Shown: positions 1-5,204 of the stretch, piece after piece
Layout: each line of letters begins with the position of its first letter
Numbering within the stretch: the stretch's first letter is position 1
DNA from: Armatimonadota bacterium
GTDB lineage: Bacteria > Armatimonadota > SYMT01
NCBI GenBank assembly: GCA_020696885.1
Contig: JAJFMS010001077.1
Span: 1-6,812 of the forward strand
Length of the DNA: 6,812 nucleotides
Reading direction: 5' to 3'
The notes under the pieces: model-generated
The model's input: only the letters and a program-made list of their open reading frames with translations
The model's database searches: none
Told to the model about the DNA's origin: nothing
Made by a program: the position numbers and the translations under genes

Positions 1-278
1 ATGCCGTGCTCGTCGTGCGCCACGTCTACGTCCACCGAGCCGCTGCCATACCCGTACTTGAACAGCAACGGCTGTCCGGAGGCAAAGGTAGTGCGCATAT
101 CGTCCGGCATCACCTCGTTGAGCAGGGTGGTGATGTAGGACATGGACAGCGCGTCCTTGGTCATCGGCGCGCTGGCCCCGCCCGGGCGGTAGATCATCGC
201 CTGCTGTTCGTTGCGCAGGACGACCTTCTCGCCGCCCTGGGACTGCATGTACTGGATGATTCGGTCGATCGACGGCAT
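1..278 (-). CDS. PilT-like type IV pilus ATPase N-terminal domain protein (5' part, runs off left edge)
   Basis: The leftward reading frame opens with ATG at 278-276 and stays open for 92 codons to the window edge, so only the N-terminus is visible. The start is supported by AAGGAG on the minus strand (291-286), 7 nt before the ATG. The protein begins MPSIDRIIQYMQSQGGEKVV and continues with hydrophobic spacing like the PAS-like N-terminal domain of PilT/PilU-type pilus retraction ATPases: a short helix, a strand reading KVVLRNEQQAMIYRPGG, a helix with ITTLLNEVMPDD, then FASGQPLLFKYGYGSGSVDV. In that family this domain precedes the RecA-like ATPase core that powers pilus retraction at the inner membrane. 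The Walker motifs would lie outside the window, so the ATPase core cannot be confirmed. It is divergent to the DUF3494 gene at 698. It could also be a stand-alone protein that only carries this domain. The family call rests on pattern resemblance and is tentative. Confidence 0.6.
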   Translation of the reverse strand, partial: MPSIDRIIQYMQSQGGEKVVLRNEQQAMIYRPGGASAPMTKDALSMSYITTLLNEVMPDDMRTTFASGQPLLFKYGYGSGSVDVDVAHDEHG

Positions 279-285
279 AACGCAG

Positions 286-291
286 CTCCTT
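286..291 (-). promoter_or_regulatory. Ribosome binding site of the leftward PilT-like gene
   Basis: AAGGAG read on the minus strand, 7 nt upstream of the ATG at 278-276. It fixes the start of this gene, because upstream in-frame alternatives have no comparable site. Confidence 0.85.
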
Positions 292-494
292 CGGTGCCCT
301 GCCAGGTCTTTTTAGCTCCAGCGGGAGGCCTCGCCGCCCTCCGGAGCCGGTGAAACGTCCCCCCGCCGCGCGGCTGGCAGCTTCGCGACGATAGCGTTTC
401 TACTGTAGGGTTCTCCACTCCCCAGAAGCCCGCCTTCCGAGATTCCGGTACGTTTCGCGTGCCTGTCCTCACCACTCGGCCTCAGGTTAAACAA

Positions 495-512
495 CAATTG
501 AAATCTGAATTG
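495..512. repeat. Inverted repeat CAATT-8-AATTG in the AT-rich part of the divergent region
   Basis: CAATT (495-499) and AATTG (508-512) form a 5-bp inverted repeat with an 8-nt spacer, in the only clearly AT-rich patch between the two divergent genes. It could be a regulator site serving one or both genes, but nothing identifies a binding protein and short repeats of this size arise by chance. Confidence 0.3.
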
Positions 513-602
513 CGATCGAGGAGGGGGAACGCTCGGGTTGGTCGAATATCTAACCGGATTGCGCCTGCCTAACAAGCGGGCATCAGCAGTTTTGTCAAAC
601 AA

Positions 603-642
603 GCCGCGCCGGCAAGGGCGTTCTCGCGCCTCCGGCCGCGGC
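603..642 (+). other. GC-rich stem-loop in the probable leader of the first DUF3494 gene
   Basis: GCCGCG (603-608) pairs with CGCGGC (637-642). CCGG (609-612) pairs with CCGG (632-635) after one bulged base. Inside, GGCG (617-620) can pair with CGCC (627-630). The structure ends 55 nt before the ATG at 698. No T-run follows, so it is not a terminator. It may stabilise the mRNA leader or affect translation; its role is not shown. Confidence 0.4.
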
Positions 643-650
643 GTAAATGC

Positions 651-665
651 GGGCCACATTGGCCC
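651..665 (+). other. Small perfect hairpin just upstream of the first DUF3494 gene
   Basis: GGGCCA (651-656) and TGGCCC (660-665) form a perfect 6-bp stem with a 3-nt loop, ending 21 nt before the AAGGAG ribosome binding site. It could be an operator or a leader hairpin; the sequence alone does not decide. Confidence 0.4.
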
Positions 666-686
666 TACTTCCGTGCGGGTCTAACG

Positions 687-692
687 AAGGAG
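687..692 (+). promoter_or_regulatory. Ribosome binding site that sets the start of the first DUF3494 gene at 698
   Basis: AAGGAG lies 5 nt before ATG 698-700. A 17-nt block around it (686-702) is identical to the block at the second paralogue (5193-5209). This decides the start at 698 instead of the in-frame ATG at 647, which has no such site and would add 17 residues in front of a typical signal peptide. Confidence 0.9.
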
Positions 693-697
693 AGAGT

Positions 698-2419
698 ATG
701 CAGCAACTCTTCCGCCTGCGCCACGTGCTGAGTCTGGTAACTCTGGTAGGGGTGGGGCTTGTGCCCCTCTACGCCAGTCACCGGTTAGGCAGTGGCGAGG
801 CCACGTTCGGCGCCTTAGCGCCGACGATCGAGATTCAACAGGGCTCCCTCACCGTGAATGACGGTGGGGCGGGCGCCGGTCCGGGCAACGTGGGTGCGCT
901 CACGTATACCCCGGACGCCACCAACATCACCGCCGCCGGCGGCGGTTCCGTCCTCCCGGCCGGCGATCCGGCTACGGTGAGCGCGCTGGCCTCGCTGGCC
1001 GCCACCGACGCCGCGCTGATCACCGAAGGGACGAACGACGGCACGGACCTCTCGGAGAACGACGGTTCCACGAACCTGTCCGGCAACCGGGCTCCGGGCG
1101 TTTATTTCGTCAACGAGAACGCCACGATCGATACGACCCTCACGCTCAATGGCGCGGGCGACTACCTGTTCGTGATCAACGGCACGCTGAGCATGCCCTC
1201 CGGCAGCTCCGTAGTGCTGACGGGCCCGGGCGGCATCAACGTAGCGAACGCCGCCAACGTCTATTTCAGCGTGGCGGGCGCCAGCTTTGACGATGCCGAT
1301 TTCGCCGGCATCCTCGTTTCCAGCGGCGACGTCAACGTGGGCCAGATGGTTACCGTCGACGGCAAGGTGCTGGTATACGGCGCTGGCAGCGCCCTGATCG
1401 TGAACGCGGACACTAACCCCCCCGCGATTACGGACGCGGGGCAGGCGCCGCACATCAACGTCACCGGCGCCGCGCTGAACAGCGCGCCGGCGCTGACCGG
1501 CGACGGCAGCCAGGCGAACCCGTACGTGGTCACCGAAGGCCAGACGCTGAGCTACACCGTCACCGGCTTCGATCCGGACAACGACGGCAGCTCGGTGAAC
1601 CTGATCTCGGACGACGACGACGGCGACATCTACGACGCCGACACGATCGTCAACGATATAGACAACTTCACCGAAACGCCGGAGCTTCCGGAGAGCGCCG
1701 CCAACTCTGTATCCACCAACGTGACGTTTGCACCGCCCGTCGGCGGTCTGCAGACCGGTGACACGTTCCCGGCGGTCTACATTGTCGAGGATGCCTCGGG
1801 CGCCACGTCGGTTGAGGAAGTCTGGATCTACGTCAACGCGCTCCCGAATACGGGTGGCCCCGCTGGTGTGACCGGCCAGGCGCCGCTCGCCACCGGCACC
1901 GGCACCGCCGGCGATCCGTTCATCGCCTGTGTGGGCGATACGCTCTCCTTCGACGTTACCGGCAGCGACCCGGCGGCGGACGGCGGGCCGACCACGCTGG
2001 ACGTAACCGGTGCGAACGGCAGCTTCACCTTCACCCCGGGCCTGCCGCTCACCGAGAATGATGACTCCGTCACCACCTCCGTGGACTTCACGCCCACCGT
2101 GGCGGATGGCGGCAGCACCTTCACTCTCACCTTCACCACCACGGATGAAGTAGGCGCTACCACTTCCAGCGACGTGGTGATCTTCGCTTCCAGCCTCCCG
2201 GCCTTCGGTGCTCCGTTTACGGCGCCGCAGATCGTGACGGCCTGCGTGGGCGAGACCCTCCAGTACGACGTCGTCGCCTCGGATCCTGATCCGGGCGCCA
2301 GCCTCTTCCTCTACGTCGACGGCACCCCCGTCGGTGCCGAGCACAACCGACGAAGACAACGACGGCAACGACGCGGTGGCCAACACCCGCTTCGAGTGGA
2401 CCCCGCTCGCCGGCGATGA
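698..2419 (+). CDS. DUF3494 (ice-binding-like) Ig-repeat surface protein, N-terminal part before frame break
   Basis: As read, this frame ends at TGA 2417-2419, but real coding sequence probably leaves it between 2325 and 2347; the last 20-30 residues as read are arginine-rich out-of-frame sequence. Residues 1-27 are a signal peptide (MQQLFRLRH, hydrophobic core, LVPLYAS). Residues about 29-240 resemble the DUF3494 beta-helix domain: LGSGEATFGAL near the start, PGVYF at 133-137 followed by a TLTLNGAGDYLFVINGTLS-type strand, and DGKVL at about 221. Ig/cadherin-like repeats follow, from TEGQTLSYTVTG (279), ACVGDTLSF (Cys411) and ACVGETLQY (Cys516). Residues 305-323 are aspartate-rich and could bind calcium. 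DUF3494 occurs in known ice-binding proteins but is also common in non-polar bacteria, so the likely role is a secreted adhesin or matrix protein. The protein continues in the frame from 2334 and then from 4315; together they give about 1309 residues. Confidence 0.8.
   Translation: MQQLFRLRHVLSLVTLVGVGLVPLYASHRLGSGEATFGALAPTIEIQQGSLTVNDGGAGAGPGNVGALTYTPDATNITAAGGGSVLPAGDPATVSALASLAATDAALITEGTNDGTDLSENDGSTNLSGNRAPGVYFVNENATIDTTLTLNGAGDYLFVINGTLSMPSGSSVVLTGPGGINVANAANVYFSVAGASFDDADFAGILVSSGDVNVGQMVTVDGKVLVYGAGSALIVNADTNPPAITDAGQAPHINVTGAALNSAPALTGDGSQANPYVVTEGQTLSYTVTGFDPDNDGSSVNLISDDDDGDIYDADTIVNDIDNFTETPELPESAANSVSTNVTFAPPVGGLQTGDTFPAVYIVEDASGATSVEEVWIYVNALPNTGGPAGVTGQAPLATGTGTAGDPFIACVGDTLSFDVTGSDPAADGGPTTLDVTGANGSFTFTPGLPLTENDDSVTTSVDFTPTVADGGSTFTLTFTTTDEVGATTSSDVVIFASSLPAFGAPFTAPQIVTACVGETLQYDVVASDPDPGASLFLYVDGTPVGAEHNRRRQRRQRRGGQHPLRVDPARRR
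2174..2347 (+). repeat. 174-nt tract nearly identical to 6639-6812 (copy 1)
   Basis: Aligned with 6639-6812 at a constant offset of 4465, the tract differs at only three positions (2209 T/C, 2242 C/T, 2248 G/C), all synonymous. The last 99 nt (2249-2347) are identical. It codes for the junction between Ig-like repeats 2 and 3, with motifs VVIFASSLPAFGAPF and ACVGETLQYDVVASDPDPG. Sequence on its upstream side diverges sharply between the paralogues. Confidence 0.95.
2325..2347 (+). other. First frame break (+1) in the large DUF3494 gene
   Basis: Upstream coding is in the frame of 698; downstream Ig-repeat coding is in the frame of 2334. Dropping one C from the five-C run at 2325-2329 restores GTPSVPSTTDEDNDGNDA, which matches the layout of the other repeats. 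Dropping one A near 2345 would instead give GTPVGAEHTDEDNDGND. The break sits inside or at the edge of the tract shared with the second paralogue, which carries the same five-C run. Confidence 0.85.
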
Positions 2420-4559
2420 GGGCACCTACCTCCTCACCTACACGGCCGAGGATGAGTTCGGCTGCACCCAGACCACCACGGTCACGGTGATCGTCACCAA
2501 CCCGCCCGTCGTCAGCGCCTCCACGGTTGCCGGCGCCGTCGCGGAAGACGACACCCTCACCGTGTGCCCCGGCGACACCCTCACGGTGAACACCGTGGCC
2601 ACCGACGCGGATGGCGATGTCGTGGCGCTCACCGCCAACGGCACCCCGTCCCTGCCCGGCACCTTCACCTCCGTTCCGGCGGCGGGGATGACCACCGGCA
2701 CCCTCGCCTTCACCCCCACCCCGGGCCAGGCGGGTAACGTCTACACCGTGACCGTCACGGCCACGGACACCACCAGCGCCTCCACCCTCCCGGCGGGGAC
2801 GGCGGGCGTGAGCCAGTGCGCAGGCACGGACACGCTCACCTTCACCGTGGTGGTGGAAGACGTGCCGGCCCTCACCGTCACCGGCAACGGCGACACCGTG
2901 GTGAACGCCGGCAACGTGATCAACGCCTGCTCCGGCGACGCGGTGGCCTTCCGGGTCCGCGCGGCGGACGGCGGCGAGGACGTGACCCTGACCCAGAGCG
3001 GCGCCCCGGCGGGCGCTACCTTCACCCCGGGCCTGCCGGCCACCGGCACCAACGCGGTGGAGACGGACGTGGCCTTCACGGCGGGCGCGGCGGGCACCAC
3101 GGTGATCACCTTCACCGGCACCGACGCGGCGGGCTGTGCCACCTCGGTCGCGGTGACGGTCAACGTGAGCAACGTGCCCACGCTGACGCTCACCAGCGGC
3201 GGCAACCCGGTAGCGGACGGCGCGACCCTGGTGGCGTGCGTCGGCGAGCCGTTCACCTTCACGGTGGCCGGCAACTCCGGTGATGCGCTGGAGACGGTGA
3301 CGCTGACCCAGGTCGGCGCGCCGGTCGGGCTGACCCCGAGCGCGAACCCGCTGGCGACCGGGACCCCGGGCGCGAGCATCGACCAGACGATCACCCCGAC
3401 GCCGGCCCAGGGTGGGCAGACGTTCAGCATCACCTACACCGCCACCGACAACAGCGCGGCGGCGTGCACGGTGAGCCAGACGGTGAACCTGCGGATCTCG
3501 AGCCTGCCGGTGGTGACCGCCACTCCGAGCACCCTGACGGTGTGCGAGGGGATGGACGTGAGCTTCCGGGTGCGGGCGACGGATACGGATCCGGGCAACG
3601 TGACCATCGGCGTGCCGACGATCAGCACGCTGCCGGTGGGCCAGCCGGCGCTGGTGCTGACGAACACCGCGACGCTGCCGACCGCCGGGAACCCGGTGGA
3701 GACGGTAGTGACGGCGACGAGCCCGCTGGTAACGGCGGACACGACGTACACGATCACCTACACGGTTACGGACAGCGATGGCTGCGACGTGACGCAGGTG
3801 GTGACGGTGACGGTGCTCAACACGGTGCCGACGTCGGTGGTGCTGACGCGGACCGGAGCGGGAGCCGGCGATCCGTTCGGTAGCGAGATCTGCTACACGG
3901 CGGTGGTGCTGGACAACTGCCCGGCGAGCGAAGGCGGACCGCGGCGCGTGGCGGGCGTGCCGGTGTGCTTCTCGGTCGTGGGTACGACGGGGAACACCGG
4001 AACGTTCACGGTGACGACGAACGCGAACGGCGAGGCGGTACACTGCCTGACGCCGCTGTTCCCGGGGACGATTACGGTGACGGCTGTAATCGACTTCAAC
4101 GGGGACTGCCTGGCGGATGCCGGGACGACGGGCGCGACGGACAACGTGACGGTGCCGGCGCCGGCGCCGATCGGCGTGGGCTGCTTCATCGCGGGCCGCG
4201 GTAAGGTCGACGCGTCGAACGCGGTGTTCGGCACGGAGCCGGTGATCGCGCAGTTCACGGTCGACATCTCGCCGAAGCGGAACGGGACCCACCGGGGCTC
4301 GATCACGACGGCGTGTGAACGTCTCCCTGCGCAGCACCAGCATCACCAGCGTGGGTTGCTCCGAAGGAGCGATCGGCCGGGTGGCGGTGGTGTTCGGCAC
4401 GGCGACGGTGAAGGGCCTGGAAGACAGCGGCCTCAGCGGAGTGCTGCCGTTCCGGGCGGACCTGCTGGATGCGGGCACGCCGGGCGTGCCGAACGATCGG
4501 TTCGTCATCACCCTGCTGGACCCGGCGACGGGTCTGCCGGTAGGACCGGTGGGCGGTAA
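2334..4559 (+). CDS. Middle part of the frame-broken DUF3494 protein: Ig-like repeats 3-7, Big_1-like domain and start of C-terminal domain
   Basis: This is a continuation and not a separate gene: the GTG at 2334 has no ribosome binding site and no signal peptide follows. In bridged numbering it carries the end of repeat 3 (FEWTPLAGDEGTYLLTYTAEDEFGC, split here as FEWTPLAG then TYTAEDEFGC), then repeats opening TVCPGDTLTV (Cys623), NACSGDAVAF (Cys744), VACVGEPFTF (Cys847) and TVCEGMDVSF (Cys949). Each has a second cysteine 69-84 residues on (707, 813, 923, 1029), as in AEDEFGC or SDGCDV. About 1043-1160 resembles a Big_1 (invasin-type Ig) domain: GVPVCFSVVG, TTNANGEAVHC and FPGTITVTAV. From Cys1162 (GVGCFIAGRGKVD, AVFGTEPVIAQF) a C-terminal beta domain begins. 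Real coding leaves this frame around 4281-4317; the residues from there to 4559 are out of frame. Thr and Leu codon choice shifts strongly from ACC/CTC to ACG/CTG along the fragment. Confidence 0.75.
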   Translation: MPSTTDEDNDGNDAVANTRFEWTPLAGDEGTYLLTYTAEDEFGCTQTTTVTVIVTNPPVVSASTVAGAVAEDDTLTVCPGDTLTVNTVATDADGDVVALTANGTPSLPGTFTSVPAAGMTTGTLAFTPTPGQAGNVYTVTVTATDTTSASTLPAGTAGVSQCAGTDTLTFTVVVEDVPALTVTGNGDTVVNAGNVINACSGDAVAFRVRAADGGEDVTLTQSGAPAGATFTPGLPATGTNAVETDVAFTAGAAGTTVITFTGTDAAGCATSVAVTVNVSNVPTLTLTSGGNPVADGATLVACVGEPFTFTVAGNSGDALETVTLTQVGAPVGLTPSANPLATGTPGASIDQTITPTPAQGGQTFSITYTATDNSAAACTVSQTVNLRISSLPVVTATPSTLTVCEGMDVSFRVRATDTDPGNVTIGVPTISTLPVGQPALVLTNTATLPTAGNPVETVVTATSPLVTADTTYTITYTVTDSDGCDVTQVVTVTVLNTVPTSVVLTRTGAGAGDPFGSEICYTAVVLDNCPASEGGPRRVAGVPVCFSVVGTTGNTGTFTVTTNANGEAVHCLTPLFPGTITVTAVIDFNGDCLADAGTTGATDNVTVPAPAPIGVGCFIAGRGKVDASNAVFGTEPVIAQFTVDISPKRNGTHRGSITTACERLPAQHQHHQRGLLRRSDRPGGGGVRHGDGEGPGRQRPQRSAAVPGGPAGCGHAGRAERSVRHHPAGPGDGSAGRTGGR
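4281..4317 (+). other. Second frame break (+1) in the large DUF3494 gene
   Basis: The frame reading ISPKRNGTHRGSITT becomes unstructured (CERLPAQHQHHQR), while the next frame reads VNVSLRSTSITSVGC and continues sensibly to a stop followed by a terminator. Skipping one base, for example T4314, joins them as GSITTAVNVSLRSTSITSV. The exact position cannot be fixed without a homologue. Confidence 0.8.
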
Positions 4560-4629
4560 CCTGGGCTTCGCGCGGGGCGCGGCGCCGAAGGATGACATCA
4601 AGATCCGCGTGGGACCGCGGGTGCCCTAG
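4315..4629 (+). CDS. C-terminal part of the frame-broken DUF3494 protein (post-COAP-1-like beta domain)
   Basis: The frame is open from about 4315 to TAG 4627-4629, 104 codons, and completes the large protein. With the end of the previous fragment (from GVGCFIAGRGKVD) it makes a domain of about 150 residues ending KDDIKIRVGPRVP. The pattern of a glycine-rich opening, an AVFG strand, SITSV, a G-rich middle (GRVAVVFGTATV), VPNDRFVITLLD and a GGNLGFARGAAPKDDIKI end resembles the beta-rich C-terminal module found in many bacterial extracellular Ig-repeat proteins, including those NCBI names post-COAP-1. There is no LPXTG motif, hydrophobic anchor, or gliding-type sorting tail that I can see. GTG 4315 has no ribosome binding site, so independent translation is unlikely. 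A strong terminator follows within 60 nt. Confidence 0.7.
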   Translation: MNVSLRSTSITSVGCSEGAIGRVAVVFGTATVKGLEDSGLSGVLPFRADLLDAGTPGVPNDRFVITLLDPATGLPVGPVGGNLGFARGAAPKDDIKIRVGPRVP

Positions 4630-4638
4630 GCACTCTCG

Positions 4639-4654
4639 GATCCCCTACGGGATC
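4639..4654 (+). other. Small hairpin directly before the terminator
   Basis: GATCCC (4639-4644) and GGGATC (4649-4654) form a 6-bp stem with loop CTAC, abutting the terminator stem that starts at 4655. It may help protect the mRNA 3' end or assist termination. Confidence 0.5.
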
Positions 4655-4689
4655 GGGGGCCGGAGCCATTTGGCTCCGGCCCCCTTTTT
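4655..4689 (+). terminator. Rho-independent terminator of the first DUF3494 gene
   Basis: GGGGGCCGGAGCC (4655-4667) pairs perfectly with GGCTCCGGCCCCC (4672-4684) across a 4-nt loop ATTT, giving a 13-bp stem followed at once by five T (4685-4689). It lies 26 nt after the TAG at 4627-4629 and marks the end of the first transcription unit, so the second paralogue needs its own promoter. Confidence 0.93.
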
Positions 4690-4833
4690 GATTCATGCCG
4701 GGTACCGCGAACTGGCTGCTCGAATCCTGGCACGGCTCCTCTCCGGACGCCGATCAGGCACCATCGGCGCGGCGTGCCCGGGAGCAGCCAGGGAAAATCA
4801 CCCGCCGGGATCGATCTTTGATTCTTAGGGAAG

Positions 4834-4886
4834 GAAATCGCTCCGGCTGGCCGAAACTCGACCCCAACGCCGGTCGGTGAGATTTC
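4834..4886. other. Long imperfect hairpin (18-nt arms)
   Basis: The arm 4834-4851 (GAAATCGCTCCGGCTGGC) pairs with 4869-4886 (GCCGGTCGGTGAGATTTC). There are 14 Watson-Crick pairs, two G-T pairs and two mismatches around a 17-nt loop. No T-run follows on the plus strand. It lies upstream of the candidate promoter at 4916-4944, so it would not be in that transcript. It could be a structured RNA, a protein-binding site or a relic of a small element. Confidence 0.5.
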
Positions 4887-4915
4887 GCCCCCGGGTTAAG
4901 GAAGCGAATGCCCGG

Positions 4916-4944
4916 TTTACGGGCGGTTGAATACGGGGTATAAA
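4916..4944 (+). promoter_or_regulatory. Candidate sigma70-type promoter for the second DUF3494 gene
   Basis: TTTACG (4916-4921, 4 of 6 matches to TTGACA) and TATAAA (4939-4944, 5 of 6 matches to TATAAT) are separated by 17 nt. It would give a leader of about 250 nt before the ATG at 5205. The region is one of few AT-rich patches here. High-GC bacteria often use poorer -35 boxes, so the match is plausible but unproven. Confidence 0.45.
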
Positions 4945-5040
4945 GAGAGGCGGCGCCCTACCGGTCGTACAGGGGTTCCCTGCGCGAGCAAACTGCCAGC
5001 CTCCCACCTGCTGGTTCGTATGGTTTCTTAACCTGTCGGT

Positions 5041-5052
5041 CGGTTCGAACCG
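5041..5052. repeat. Perfect 12-nt palindrome CGGTTCGAACCG
   Basis: The sequence equals its own reverse complement. It lies in the presumed leader of the second DUF3494 gene, about 150 nt before its start, and could be an operator or a chance palindrome. Confidence 0.3.
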
Positions 5053-5150
5053 CCGCTGCCACACTCCATCCACCCAACCTGCCTGCCCTCCGCAAGCACC
5101 ACCGGCCCGACGCATTGGAACCCGGCCGGTCGCGTGCCCGGGGAGCTGGC

Positions 5151-5161
5151 TAACTTAGTTA
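5151..5161. promoter_or_regulatory. Inverted repeat TAACT-T-AGTTA upstream of the second DUF3494 gene
   Basis: Two 5-bp arms around a single T, 43 nt before the start codon and 32 nt before the ribosome binding site, in an AT-rich patch that also contains TATCTA at 5175-5180. It could be an operator or part of a second promoter. No matching copy is present before the first paralogue. Confidence 0.3.
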
Positions 5162-5193
5162 ACGGGTGGGGAGTTATCTATCTACTGTCTCAG

Positions 5194-5199
5194 AAGGAG
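5194..5199 (+). promoter_or_regulatory. Ribosome binding site of the second DUF3494 gene
   Basis: AAGGAG lies 5 nt before ATG 5205-5207, the same spacing and flanks as at the first paralogue. It fixes the start of an open frame that runs unbroken to the window end. Confidence 0.9.
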
Positions 5200-5204
5200 A
5201 GAGT

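Larger units (their letters stand above)
279..697. other. Divergent intergenic region between the PilT-like and first DUF3494 genes
   Basis: No convincing gene lies here. The open frames crossing it are arginine/proline-rich shadows without ribosome binding sites. The stretch from about 485 to 515 is the most AT-rich part and is the likeliest place for promoters, but no -35/-10 pair with good spacing stands out on either strand. It contains an inverted repeat at 495-512, a GC-rich stem-loop at 603-642 and a small perfect hairpin at 651-665. The last two would lie in the leader of the rightward gene if transcription starts near the AT-rich part. Confidence 0.6.
4690..5204. other. Non-coding region between the two DUF3494 paralogues
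   Basis: No supported gene lies in this 515-bp stretch. Short open frames at 4592-4828, 4695-4880 (plus) and 4825-5115 (minus) lack ribosome binding sites and have no recognisable protein pattern. The region holds a long imperfect hairpin (4834-4886), a candidate promoter (4916-4944), short inverted repeats such as GGTT-TCTT-AACC (5022-5033) and CCAGC-9-GCTGG (4996-5014), a palindrome at 5041-5052, and an inverted repeat at 5151-5161. I looked for a cyclic-di-GMP riboswitch, which is common before Ig-repeat adhesins, and did not find its conserved core. Confidence 0.6.

Noticed and set aside
6..659. Small open frames at 6-353 (plus), 194-475 and 312-659 (minus)
   Set aside because: They overlap the better supported PilT-like frame or the divergent intergenic region, with Arg/Pro-rich composition and no ribosome binding sites.
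647..697. Upstream in-frame ATG at 647 as start of the first DUF3494 gene
   Set aside because: No ribosome binding site; it would put 17 extra residues before a typical signal peptide. The ATG at 698 has the same AAGGAG context as the paralogue.
2321..2332. Programmed +1 frameshift at ACC-CCC-G
   Set aside because: A five-C run can slip, but no stimulating structure or slow codon/stop is seen, and a second break in the same gene lacks any such signal; error or decay is simpler.
815..2425. Minus-strand open frame of 536 codons under the N-terminal half of the first gene
   Set aside because: Same shadow effect: no start signals, Arg/Val/Gly-rich, no recognisable motifs, whereas the plus strand has a signal peptide and family motifs.
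2217..4601. Very long minus-strand open frame (794 codons) antisense to the first DUF3494 gene
   Set aside because: Arg/His/Gly-rich low-complexity translation with no domain pattern and no ribosome binding site. It mirrors a GC-rich coding strand and spans the frame breaks because it shadows them.
698..4629. Two or three separate genes instead of one
   Set aside because: The downstream fragments lack ribosome binding sites and signal peptides, begin in mid-domain, and join into a continuous repeat and domain series when one base is skipped at each break.
4890..5100. Cyclic-di-GMP or other known riboswitch before the second DUF3494 gene
   Set aside because: A GCAAACTGCC-like string occurs, but the second conserved half of the cyclic-di-GMP-I core and the expected pairing are absent.
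4592..5115. Small open frames at 4592-4828, 4695-4880 (plus) and 4825-5115 (minus)
   Set aside because: No ribosome binding sites and no protein-like pattern; one overlaps the terminator and another would cross the candidate promoter.
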